A DNA stretch of 8,123 bases from Bacteroidota bacterium (GCA_003456055.1 DMPG01000019.1:6835-14957), one strand, 5' to 3'. Positions 1-6,565 are shown, numbered from the stretch's first letter. Numbers and translations: made by a program. The notes: generated by a model not told the origin, from the letters alone.

Positions 1-327
1 AAATGGTTTCCTTCTGCAGATACTTCAGTTTTTGTAAGTCCAAAAGATGGAGGCAAAGCGCAGGATGTTAATGGATGGATGCATTATGCTTCAACTCCCA
101 AGCTCTTTAATGGTGCAAATGGCAAGTGGAACAAGTGTGAGATAATTGTAATGGGCAACCAATTTGCAATCCACAAACTAAACGGAGAGATTATTAATAT
201 TGCGACAGATTTATCTGTAGGAGAAGGTGTGATTGGGTGGCAATCCGAAACAGCAGAAATATTTTATAGGAACATAATGATTAAAGAATTTGATAAAATC
301 ATCCCAATCGAAGAGTTTCTTAAATGA
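1..327 (+). CDS. 3-keto-disaccharide hydrolase / DUF1080 domain protein, C-terminal part
   Basis: Only the last 108 codons are present. The frame is open from base 1 and ends at TGA 325-327, so the 5' end lies outside the window. The C-terminus has the jelly-roll (concanavalin-like) ending typical of DUF1080: a strand with KLNGEIINIATDLS, then GVIGWQSETAEIFYRNIMIK, which matches the family pattern 'G.I.LQ.E...I.FRNI.I'. Characterised members of this family hydrolyse 3-keto-glycosides or hydrate 3-keto-glucal, and they are usually exported. The export signal would be in the missing N-terminus. The stop overlaps the ATG of the ThuA-like gene (ATGA), which implies translational coupling and a shared role in keto-sugar processing. 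The family call comes from sequence pattern recall; the substrate is unknown. Confidence 0.8.
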   Translation, partial: KWFPSADTSVFVSPKDGGKAQDVNGWMHYASTPKLFNGANGKWNKCEIIVMGNQFAIHKLNGEIINIATDLSVGEGVIGWQSETAEIFYRNIMIKEFDKIIPIEEFLK

Positions 328-1154
328 CAAATGAAAAAAAGATCTGGAGAAGAAAATCTATTATAAAATTAGTATTAAGCACATTGCATTCTAAATGTTT
401 GTTATTTATTGCCCTTGCGATCTTTCCTCTCGTAGATATGATAGCTCAGGAATTGCCGTCTCTTAAAGGAAAAAAAATACTATTTGTTTATGGTGGATGG
501 GAGGGACACGAACCAAACAAGTGTGTTGATCTTTTACTCCCATGGCTTGTTAGTGAAGGTGCTCAAGTGGATACAACTAGTACTCTTCATCTTTATGAAG
601 ATACAAAATACATGGCGAAGATCGATTTGGTAATACAGATTTATACAATGTCAAAAATATCTACAGAACAAGAAAAAGGATTGCTGACTGCAATTAAAAA
701 TGGCGCAGGTATTGCCGGCTGGCATGGCGGACTTGCAGATGCCTTTAGAGAAAATACTGAATACCAATTTATGGTCGGAGGTCAGTGGGTTGCACATCCT
801 GGAGGCGTTATTGATTATGGTGTAACAATAACTGATAATAATGATCCTGTAACAAAAGGATTGAATGATTTTAAGATGCATAGTGAACAGTATTATATGC
901 ATGTCGATCCCAATGTAAAAGTGCTGGCTACAACTAAATTTAATGGTGAACATGCTGCTTGGATTGAGGGTGCTACAATGCCGATTATTTGGAAAAAGTA
1001 TTATGGAAAAGGCAGAGTGTTTTATACTTCTCTTGGTCATGTAACGGCAGATTTTAAAGTTCCCGAAGTACTTGAAATATTAAAACGAGGTATTCGATGG
1101 AGCAGCGGCAGTAAAAATATGCCCTTTGAAAAGTGGCTTTCCCCAATGTATTAA
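324..1154 (+). CDS. Secreted ThuA-like domain protein (keto-sugar/trehalose utilisation family)
   Basis: 276 aa. The basic N-terminus (residues 5-11) is followed by a hydrophobic stretch (about 25-37, CLLFIALAIFPLV) and a likely cleavage site near IAQ-E at 42/43, so I expect export to the periplasm or a membrane anchor. The ThuA glutamine-amidotransferase-like fold begins at about 50 (KKILFVYGGWEGHE). Landmarks are GAGIAGWHGGLADAF (127-141), a W..HPGG.IDY segment (155-165), HSEQYYM (186-192), the C-terminal MPIIWKKYYGKGRVFYTSLGHV (in two parts: MPIIWKKYYGKG 219-230, RVFYTSLGHV 231-240). ThuA of rhizobia acts on 3-keto products of disaccharide oxidation together with the dehydrogenase ThuB; by analogy this protein acts on keto-sugars, but the reaction here is inferred. 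The ATG overlaps the stop of the DUF1080 gene by 4 bases. A stem-loop terminator follows. Confidence 0.88.
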   Translation: MTNEKKIWRRKSIIKLVLSTLHSKCLLFIALAIFPLVDMIAQELPSLKGKKILFVYGGWEGHEPNKCVDLLLPWLVSEGAQVDTTSTLHLYEDTKYMAKIDLVIQIYTMSKISTEQEKGLLTAIKNGAGIAGWHGGLADAFRENTEYQFMVGGQWVAHPGGVIDYGVTITDNNDPVTKGLNDFKMHSEQYYMHVDPNVKVLATTKFNGEHAAWIEGATMPIIWKKYYGKGRVFYTSLGHVTADFKVPEVLEILKRGIRWSSGSKNMPFEKWLSPMY

Positions 1155-1176
1155 ACTACGTCATGGTGAATGGAAT

Positions 1177-1215
1177 AGCCCATCTATTTGGGATAATAAT
1201 TAGATGGGTTTTCAT
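1177..1215 (+). terminator. Stem-loop terminator after the ThuA-like gene
   Basis: AGCCCATCTA (1177-1186) pairs with TAGATGGGTT (1201-1210) over 10 base pairs with one G-U, around a 14-base loop. A short, interrupted T tract (TTTTCATTT) follows. It lies 22 bases after the ThuA stop and separates that operon from the sulfatase-maturase gene. The T tract is modest, so efficiency is uncertain. Confidence 0.65.
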
Positions 1216-1248
1216 TTACTAAAAGTGGGATAGCACGTTATTTTATAT

Positions 1249-1254
1249 TATAAT
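1249..1254 (+). promoter_or_regulatory. Possible -10 element for the sulfatase-maturase gene
   Basis: TATAAT sits 29 bases before the TTG start, after the upstream terminator, inside a perfect 12-base AT palindrome (1245-1256). I find no convincing -35 at 16-18 bases (TGGGAT at 1226-1231 is poor), and AT-rich DNA yields such matches by chance. Position between a terminator and a start codon is the main support. Confidence 0.3.
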
Positions 1255-1273
1255 ATGAAAAATGCACGTACAA

Positions 1274-1281
1274 GAGGTGAT
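1274..1281 (+). promoter_or_regulatory. Strong ribosome binding site fixing a TTG start
   Basis: GAGGTGAT matches the extended anti-Shine-Dalgarno complement. Its GAGG core is 6 bases before TTG 1284. An in-frame TGA at 1278-1280 rules out any earlier start, and the conserved FHIMTKP segment lies upstream of the first ATG (1314), so TTG is the likely initiator. Confidence 0.75.
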
Positions 1282-1283
1282 AT

Positions 1284-2510
1284 TTGATAGATAATTCTTT
1301 TGCGTTTCATATCATGACAAAGCCTATCGGTTCTTTATGTAATATGGATTGTAGTTATTGCTTTTATTTAGAAAAAGAAAAACTCTATCCGAATACAAAT
1401 CACTGGGTAATGAATGAAAAGGTCCTTGAATCCTACATCAGACAATATATCAGATCACAAAAAGTAAATGAAATTACATTTGCCTGGCAGGGAGGCGAAC
1501 CAACGTTGCTAGGTGTTGGTTACTTTAAAAAAGTTGTTCAGTTACAGAAAACTTATGCTGATGGAAAAACTATTAATAATACTTTTCAAACGAACGCGGT
1601 TCTTATTGATATTGAATGGGCTGAATTTTTTGCATTAAATAAATTTCTAGTAGGTGTCTCTATTGATGGACCCAGTGAAATACATGATAAATATCGTGTG
1701 CTCAAAGGAGGGCAACCGACTTTTAATAAAGTACTGCGTGGAATAAAAATATTAAAGAAACACGGAGTGGATTTCAATACCCTAACATGTGTCTCAAAGG
1801 CGAATGAAGACGAGCCATTGAAAGTTTATCATTTCTTGAAGGAAATTGGAAGTGGTTTTATTCAGTTTATACCAATAGTTGAAAGGCTTGCCCGAGAGGT
1901 TGGCGAGAATGACCTCAAGCTAGTTTCACCAAATTATCATAAAGAAGCAGTGGTCACAGAATGGTCGGTAGATTCTCTCAAATATGGGAAGTTTTTGAGT
2001 GCGGTATTTGATGAGTGGGTGCGAAAAGATGTAGGTAAATATTATGTTCAAATATTCGACATAGCTTTGGAAGCCTGGGTTGGTCAAAGACCAAGTCTTT
2101 GCGTATTCAGTGATGTTTGCGGCAATGCCATGGCCATGGAACATAATGGAGATTTGTATTCTTGTGATCACTATGTTTATCCAGAAAATAAACTTGGTAG
2201 CATCTTAACTGATTTGCTGCAAACAATGGTTAATTCAGGCAAACAGATTAGATTTGGTATAGACAAAAAAATAATGCTTCCACAATATTGTCGAAATTGC
2301 AAATATTTATTTGCCTGTAATGGTGAGTGTCCTAAACATAGATTTACGAAAACTCCAGATGGAGAAGAAGAACTTAATTACTTATGTCAGGGCTACAAAT
2401 ATTTTTTCAATCATATTGATGCAGCAACTACTTTTATGGCAAATGAATTAAAAAATCAACGTCCGCCCGCAAATGTCATGAAATGGATGAATATCAGAAG
2501 TAAAAACTGA
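1284..2510 (+). CDS. Anaerobic sulfatase maturase (radical SAM/SPASM, formylglycine-forming)
   Basis: 408 aa, about the usual size for anSME (around 370-410). It is a cytosolic radical SAM enzyme that oxidises an active-site Cys or Ser of a sulfatase to formylglycine without oxygen. The SAM cluster motif is C19-x3-C23-x2-C26 (CNMDCSYCFYLEKEK), followed by a GGEPTL motif at 70-75 for SAM binding and SIDGP at 126-130. The C-terminal SPASM region carries the eight auxiliary-cluster cysteines: C273, C279, C294, C336, C339, C345, C349 and C368. D295, directly after C294, matches the proposed catalytic base of Clostridium perfringens anSME (D277). All key residues are intact. It starts at TTG, with a strong RBS. 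It sits alone between a terminator and a non-coding gap; no sulfatase is seen in the window, so the substrate must be encoded elsewhere. Other radical SAM/SPASM peptide maturases are less likely given the whole-length match. Confidence 0.92.
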   Translation: MIDNSFAFHIMTKPIGSLCNMDCSYCFYLEKEKLYPNTNHWVMNEKVLESYIRQYIRSQKVNEITFAWQGGEPTLLGVGYFKKVVQLQKTYADGKTINNTFQTNAVLIDIEWAEFFALNKFLVGVSIDGPSEIHDKYRVLKGGQPTFNKVLRGIKILKKHGVDFNTLTCVSKANEDEPLKVYHFLKEIGSGFIQFIPIVERLAREVGENDLKLVSPNYHKEAVVTEWSVDSLKYGKFLSAVFDEWVRKDVGKYYVQIFDIALEAWVGQRPSLCVFSDVCGNAMAMEHNGDLYSCDHYVYPENKLGSILTDLLQTMVNSGKQIRFGIDKKIMLPQYCRNCKYLFACNGECPKHRFTKTPDGEEELNYLCQGYKYFFNHIDAATTFMANELKNQRPPANVMKWMNIRSKN

Positions 2511-2857
2511 AGAAAGGTTGATGTGTTTAATTATGTGAGGGGTGTCCTTGCTCAACATTCTATTTGGGTCCAATGTTGGTGAAAAATGGTATCGGTTGAA
2601 GAATATTATCTTAAAATCCCAACTAGGATGGAAAAAATAGGAATGATTATTTTAAACGATTAATTTCCAAAAGTAATTTAGTTTTCGTATAATCTACCGG
2701 GAGAAGTCGATCATCGAACCTGACAATTATGACATATCTACGGGGTCATTTATCGCAATATATTCGGCTAAAGAAAATAGTCATTGCTATCGAGTAAAAA
2801 GAATTTTACGGAAAAAACGGTATACAAATTGATGTCTGATTTATATTGAGATTGATG
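2511..2857. other. Non-coding gap between the maturase gene and larE
   Basis: About 350 bases with no supportable gene on either strand. It contains a hairpin at 2553-2578 (CAACATT / AATGTTG, 12-base loop, no T tract), a TATAAT at 2688-2693 with an odd palindrome just downstream (2707-2717), and a weak inverted repeat ATGAC-N11-GTCAT at 2729-2749. It marks the composition change from the AT-rich maturase gene to the GC-richer lar block. Confidence 0.6.
2665..2693 (+). promoter_or_regulatory. Possible promoter of the lar operon
   Basis: TATAAT at 2688-2693 matches the -10 consensus. A poor -35 (TTCCAA, 2665-2670, 3 of 6) lies 17 bases upstream. It would give a leader of roughly 155 bases before larE. 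The palindrome TCGAT-C-ATCGA at 2707-2717 lies just downstream of the expected start point, where a repressor could bind. This is an inference from position. Confidence 0.3.
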
Positions 2858-3694
2858 ATGGAAAACATATCTTCACAGCTTGCCGATAAACTCAAAGCGC
2901 TTGAAACGTGGTATACGCAGCGGCAAGGATCGATCGTCGCTTTCTCAGGCGGTATCGATTCAGCCTTGGTACTGTATCTTTCCCGGAAATATCAGGGTAA
3001 GGACAATGCAATTGGCGTTATCTCGAATTCGGAAAGCCTCAAAAATAGAGATTTCGAACAAGCACAGGCGTTCTGTCAACAGTTCGATATACAACTGGAA
3101 GTCATCGTTACGCGGGAACTGGAAGACGAGCGGTACAACCAAAATCCGTTCAACAGATGTTTTTTTTGCAAGGAACATTTGTTTCACGATCTTACAGAGA
3201 TTTCTCAAAAATATTCTGGATTCGAAGTATTGAGCGGGACTAATGCCGATGATCTGGGCGACTATAGACCTGGAATCGATGCCGCAAAAAAATATCAGGT
3301 GCAGGCGCCCATGGTCGATTGCAATGTCACGAAGGAAGAATTACGGCATATAGCCCGATATTATGGTCTTTCAAACTGGAATAAACCTGCCAGCCCGTGT
3401 CTCAGCTCGCGAATCCCCTATAATCATACAGTCACTGTTGAAAAGCTTAGACAGATAGAGGCGGCCGAAGAGATTCTGAACACGTATGGCTTTGAGGATG
3501 TCCGCGTGAGACATTATGATAGTTACTGTAGGATTGAAGTGCGTACAGAAGAACTGGAACAATTGACCCTCATCGAGAAGGATGTCATAGAAAAAATTTT
3601 AGCGATCGGATTCGAAAAGTGTGAAATCGACCGGGAAGGGTTGGTCTCAGGAAAGATGAATCGAGTATTGAACAATTTAGAGCGGCACACATGA
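2858..3694 (+). CDS. larE: LarE, ATP-dependent sulfur insertase for the nickel-pincer cofactor
   Basis: LarE activates the carboxylates of pyridinium-3,5-biscarboxylic acid mononucleotide by AMP transfer and converts them to thiocarboxylates for the NPN cofactor. Numbering is from the TTG at 2846. The N-terminal PP-loop is SGGIDS (34-39), after SIVAF. NKPASPCLSSRIPY (179-192) carries C184, equivalent to the sacrificial C176 of L. plantarum. NRCFFCKEHLF (103-113) adds C105 and C108, a CxxC absent from L. plantarum. This three-Cys set is the type reported to bind a [4Fe-4S] cluster and to work without sacrificing a cysteine. Length (278-282 aa) is normal. Possible starts are TTG 2846, ATG 2855 and ATG 2858; I chose 2858 because a weak GAGA (2848-2851) is then 6 bases upstream. 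The stop overlaps the larC ATG (ATGA). Confidence 0.92.
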   Translation: MENISSQLADKLKALETWYTQRQGSIVAFSGGIDSALVLYLSRKYQGKDNAIGVISNSESLKNRDFEQAQAFCQQFDIQLEVIVTRELEDERYNQNPFNRCFFCKEHLFHDLTEISQKYSGFEVLSGTNADDLGDYRPGIDAAKKYQVQAPMVDCNVTKEELRHIARYYGLSNWNKPASPCLSSRIPYNHTVTVEKLRQIEAAEEILNTYGFEDVRVRHYDSYCRIEVRTEELEQLTLIEKDVIEKILAIGFEKCEIDREGLVSGKMNRVLNNLERHT

Positions 3695-4863
3695 GAATAT
3701 TATATTACGATTGCTTTGCCGGTATCAGCGGCGATATGAACCTGGGTGCTTTACTGGATCTGGGTGTCGATGCTTCGTACCTGGAAAGCGAATTGAAAAA
3801 ACTGAATATCAAAGGTTTTCACCTCGACATAATGAAAGATCTTCGCCGGGGGATTTCCGGAACGAAAGCAACAGTCGTTGTAGAAGATCCCGACAATGAA
3901 AAGCACCGTCACCTGCGCCATATTGAAGAGATCATTAACAACAGCACACTGTCGGAAACCGTGAAAGCCACCTCATTAAAGATTTTCGGTCTCATTGCTG
4001 TTGCAGAGTCCACTGTGCATCAGATTGCAATTGAGAAAGTTCATTTCCATGAAGTCGGCGCACTTGACTCAATTGCAGATATCGTCGGCGCCGCCATTTG
4101 TCTGGAATATCTGAAAGTAGAGAAGGTGTTTTCCTCGCCGATTCAACTGGGCGGAGGAACCGTGAAATGCGCACATGGCATCATGCCGGTACCAGCTCCC
4201 GCAACCGCCCTGATCGTTGCAAATATTCCCGTTAAAACCGGATTGGTGCAGCATGAGGCAACCACACCAACCGGTGCCGCTATTCTGGCGGCGACAGTCG
4301 ATGAATTTACGTCGGACATCAACTTCCCGATCACAAAAGTCGCGTACGGCATCGGACATCGGGATGTGTCCGAAGTTCCCAATGTGTTGCGGGTATACCT
4401 GTTGGAAACCGGAAATGCAGTCTCGGATCCGAACGAAGAGAGCGCCACAATTGTTGCATGTAATATCGATGACATGAATCCCGAGCGGTACGAATTCATC
4501 ATGGAGCAATTGTTCGATGCAGGTGCTGCCGATGCCTGGCTCACACCCATCATCATGAAAAAATTGCGTCCGGCAAATCAGCTCAGCGTACTGTGTTCGC
4601 CCGAAAAAGTACACGCGATTAAAGGAATCATCTTTTCCCACAGCACGACAATCGGTTTACGGGAGCACCCGATTAAAAAGAGTGCTCTCTCGAGAATCGA
4701 AACGGCGGTACACACCAAATTCGGAGTTATCATGGTAAAACAAAGTGTGTTCGAGGGAAGAATTGTTCGTTCGAAGCCTGAATACGATGTGTGCAAATCG
4801 ATTGCTAAGCAAAATAATATCAACATCGAAGAAGTTGAACGTGAAGTGATCAAAAATTTATAA
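3691..4863 (+). CDS. larC: LarC, CTP-dependent nickel insertase for the pincer cofactor
   Basis: 390 aa, full-length LarC/DUF111 family. It inserts Ni(II) into pyridinium-3,5-bisthiocarboxylic acid mononucleotide in a CTP-dependent reaction, completing the NPN cofactor in the cytosol. Landmarks: DCFAGISGDM (7-16), a His-rich stretch KHRHLRHI (71-78) suited to metal handling, HFHEVGALDSIADIVG (118-133), GGGTVKCAHGIMPVPAPAT (154-172), TTPTGAA (191-197), and the C-terminal NIDDMNPE (258-265). N- and C-terminal parts are in one continuous frame, unlike L. plantarum, where larC1/larC2 are joined by ribosomal frameshifting. It starts inside the larE stop (ATGA) and ends one base before larB, so the three genes must be one transcript. 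Base composition is richer in G+C than the flanking carbohydrate genes. Confidence 0.95.
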   Translation: MRILYYDCFAGISGDMNLGALLDLGVDASYLESELKKLNIKGFHLDIMKDLRRGISGTKATVVVEDPDNEKHRHLRHIEEIINNSTLSETVKATSLKIFGLIAVAESTVHQIAIEKVHFHEVGALDSIADIVGAAICLEYLKVEKVFSSPIQLGGGTVKCAHGIMPVPAPATALIVANIPVKTGLVQHEATTPTGAAILAATVDEFTSDINFPITKVAYGIGHRDVSEVPNVLRVYLLETGNAVSDPNEESATIVACNIDDMNPERYEFIMEQLFDAGAADAWLTPIIMKKLRPANQLSVLCSPEKVHAIKGIIFSHSTTIGLREHPIKKSALSRIETAVHTKFGVIMVKQSVFEGRIVRSKPEYDVCKSIAKQNNINIEEVEREVIKNL

Positions 4864-4864
4864 T

Positions 4865-5602
4865 ATGACGCTAACAGAGATTTTGGAAAAATACAAACTC
4901 GGCGAGTTGAACCTGCCGGAGGCATTACAGCTGGTGTCGAGTCACGGCATCGATGAGATGGGTTTCGCCTCCATCGATACGGACCGGCTTCATCGTACTG
5001 GGTTGCCCGAAATGATCTATGCAGCCGGAAAAACAACGGAGCAAGTCAGGCTAATTGCCGAACGTATGTACAACAACGGCCAGGATGTGCTGGCAAGTCG
5101 GGTTACTCCTGAAATGAGCATCGCCATTAAAGAGGTGATTCCGATGGCGGAGTACAATGAAATGGCTCGTGTTGTCAGTTACAGACATAAAAAAGTGCAA
5201 ACTTCAAAAGGGTATATTGCGCTTGTTGCGGCAGGCACTTCAGATCTACCGGTTGCCGAGGAAGCTGCTGAAACTGCTCGTTTTCTCGGCAATGATGTTC
5301 GGACCATGTACGATGTAGGCATTGCCGGCATTCACCGTTTATTCCACAAACTGGATATCATCAGAGGCGCGCGTGTTATTATCGTCGTCGCCGGAATGGA
5401 AGGAGCACTGGGAAGCGTCATTGCTGGACTGGTCGACAAACCTGTCATCGGCGTACCGACAAGCGTCGGATACGGTGCTAATTTCATGGGACTGTCTGCA
5501 TTATTGTCAATGCTTAACAGTTGTGCCAACGGAATTACTGTCGTCAACATCGATAACGGATTTGGTGCAGCATGTCAAGCCTCACTTATCAACAAGCTTT
5601 AA
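4865..5602 (+). CDS. larB: LarB, pyridinium-3,5-biscarboxylate mononucleotide synthase
   Basis: 245 aa, the normal length. LarB starts NPN synthesis: it carboxylates C5 of the pyridinium ring of nicotinic acid adenine dinucleotide (NaAD) and releases AMP, giving the dicarboxylated mononucleotide used by LarE. The N-terminal third (1-110) is helical and LarB-specific (DTDRLHRTGLPEMIYAAGKT at 38-57). The C-terminal PurE-like domain begins at about 117 (YIALVAAGTSDLPVAEEA), with AGMEGALGSVIAGLV (176-190) and GVPTSVGYGANF (196-207). C220 in MLNSCANGIT matches C221 of the L. plantarum enzyme, the residue that forms a covalent adduct with NaAD. It follows the larC stop by one base and is followed after 4 bases by the transporter reading frame. 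No strong RBS is visible; coupling to larC is likely. Confidence 0.95.
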   Translation: MTLTEILEKYKLGELNLPEALQLVSSHGIDEMGFASIDTDRLHRTGLPEMIYAAGKTTEQVRLIAERMYNNGQDVLASRVTPEMSIAIKEVIPMAEYNEMARVVSYRHKKVQTSKGYIALVAAGTSDLPVAEEAAETARFLGNDVRTMYDVGIAGIHRLFHKLDIIRGARVIIVVAGMEGALGSVIAGLVDKPVIGVPTSVGYGANFMGLSALLSMLNSCANGITVVNIDNGFGAACQASLINKL

Positions 5603-5606
5603 TATT

Positions 5607-6314
5607 ATGAATGATATTTATATGCTTCTGGTAACTGCGATTTCGCTAGGATTTATTCACACCTTATTGGGTCCCGATCATTACCTTCCATTTATTGTGT
5701 TGAGAAAAGCGCGAAAGTGGCCGCTTTCGAAAACACTCTGGATCACGTTTTTTGCGTGAGTGGGCCATATCTTGGGTTCGGTTGTTCTGGGATTGACGGG
5801 AGTTGCGCTTGGGGTCAGCCTGAGTAAATTGGAAGTAATTGAAGCGAGCAGGGGAAACATCGTAGCCTGGATGCTTATCGCGTTCGGATGCTCGTAAACC
5901 ATTTATGGCATATTCAAATACATTCGAAACGGTCATCATAAACACCTGCCGCGGTTTCTGCTTCCGCTATCAATACGCGAATACAGTCACCTTCCCACAA
6001 CTGAGGCAGAGGAGGCAAAGAAAGATTGGACACGATTGACACCTTGGGTCCTTTTTTTGATATTCGTGTTTGGCCTGTGTGAAGTGCTAATTCCATTGCT
6101 CATCTATATTGCGTCCCAACATAATATGTTCGGTGTCGCTACTGTTGCAATACTTTTTGGTATTGCAACTAAAACCACAATGCTGTGTACAGTAGCTATC
6201 GGGTATAAAGGCACGTCGCTTGCACTTTTTAGAACAAGTGAAAAATATATGCACGGCCTTGCCGGATCCGTAATTTTGGTTATAGGCATACGTATGCTAT
6301 ACTGGGGTTGGTAA
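5607..6314 (+). pseudogene. Broken membrane transporter, UreH/TauE-like, probably nickel
   Basis: The frame runs about 235 codons from ATG 5607 to TAA 6312-6314 but is interrupted by TGA at 5757-5759 (codon 51) and TAA at 5895-5897 (codon 97), with no frameshift. The translation is clearly one protein: hydrophobic segments with HTLLGPDH (18-25), similar to the H-x(4-5)-DH metal motif of nickel permeases, VGHILGS just after the first stop, a short His-bearing loop (GHHKHLP), and a C-terminal set of helices from TPWVLFLIFVFG to LYWGW. From recall of intact relatives, the first stop replaces a Gly (GGA to TGA is one change) and the second a Tyr. Prolines I remember in a 'GPCEPLIPLLMYPA' motif are changed here (FGLCEVLIPLLIYIA), which also fits decay. 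Placement four bases after larB suggests it supplied Ni to the cofactor pathway. Alternatives are a sequencing error or readthrough; other genes here use TGA and TAA as normal stops. Confidence 0.75.
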
Positions 6315-6475
6315 TAGTAATTGCCATTGCCAGAAACCAAGATGCACTTCCAAATTGACACAATGAACCAGCGTCGTGAACAATACCGTCTGCAAAAGCA
6401 ATTAATATTGGTTTATAAAATACAATTAACAATTTGCGTAAAAAAGTACAATAATAAGGAAGGACTTGGGGGGAG

Positions 6476-6537
6476 ATAGCCAATATTTTTATGCAAACGA
6501 TTGCGGTATAATGCATTAAAAAGCATATCGTGGCTAT
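6476..6537. repeat. Inverted repeat enclosing operator copy 1
   Basis: ATAGCCA (6476-6482) and TGGCTAT (6531-6537) are perfect 7-base inverted arms. Inside them TTTTTATGC (6486-6494) faces GCATTAAAAA (6513-6522), an inverted match with one inserted base, and AATGCATT (6510-6517) is itself a palindrome. The structure brackets the operator. It could form a cruciform or RNA hairpin, or be a second binding site; the function is unknown. Confidence 0.45.
6491..6505 (+). promoter_or_regulatory. LacI-family-type operator, copy 1
   Basis: ATGCAAACGATTGCG contains the near-palindrome GCAAACGATTGC centred on CG (GCAA-NCGN-TTGC), the usual shape of LacI/GalR-family sites. It is identical to copy 2 over these 15 bases. 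ATAA and CATTAAA are also shared further downstream in both copies. No regulator gene is in the window. Confidence 0.55.
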
Positions 6538-6565
6538 GTGTTGTTTTATTTTAGAACAAAAATAC

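Noticed and set aside
2553..2578. Hairpin CAACATT/AATGTTG as a terminator of the maturase gene
   Set aside because: The stem is only 7 base pairs and there is no T tract on either strand. It is kept only as an observation.
2729..2749. NikR operator (GTATGA-N16-TCATAC) or NiCo riboswitch upstream of larE
   Set aside because: The half-sites and spacing do not match NikR, and the conserved riboswitch core is not present.
4069..4641. 190-codon open frame on the - strand inside larC
   Set aside because: It lies entirely antisense to larC, which has strong family motifs. The translation shows no recognisable domain.
5757..5759. TGA as selenocysteine or as a reassigned codon (Gly or Trp)
   Set aside because: A second stop of a different kind (TAA, 5895) occurs in the same frame, the expected residue is Gly rather than Cys, and neighbouring genes end at TGA and TAA and contain no internal ones.
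5322..5759. 145-codon + strand frame overlapping the end of larB
   Set aside because: Its first 95 codons are an out-of-frame reading of larB. Only the part from ATG 5607 is real, as the start of the broken transporter.
6036..6314. A separate 92-aa membrane protein gene
   Set aside because: It is the same frame as the upstream transporter fragment and corresponds to the C-terminal helices of that protein. There is no RBS before the ATG.
6280..6516. 78-codon - strand frame at the end of the transporter
   Set aside because: It is partly antisense to the transporter and partly made from the operator repeat. It has no family features.
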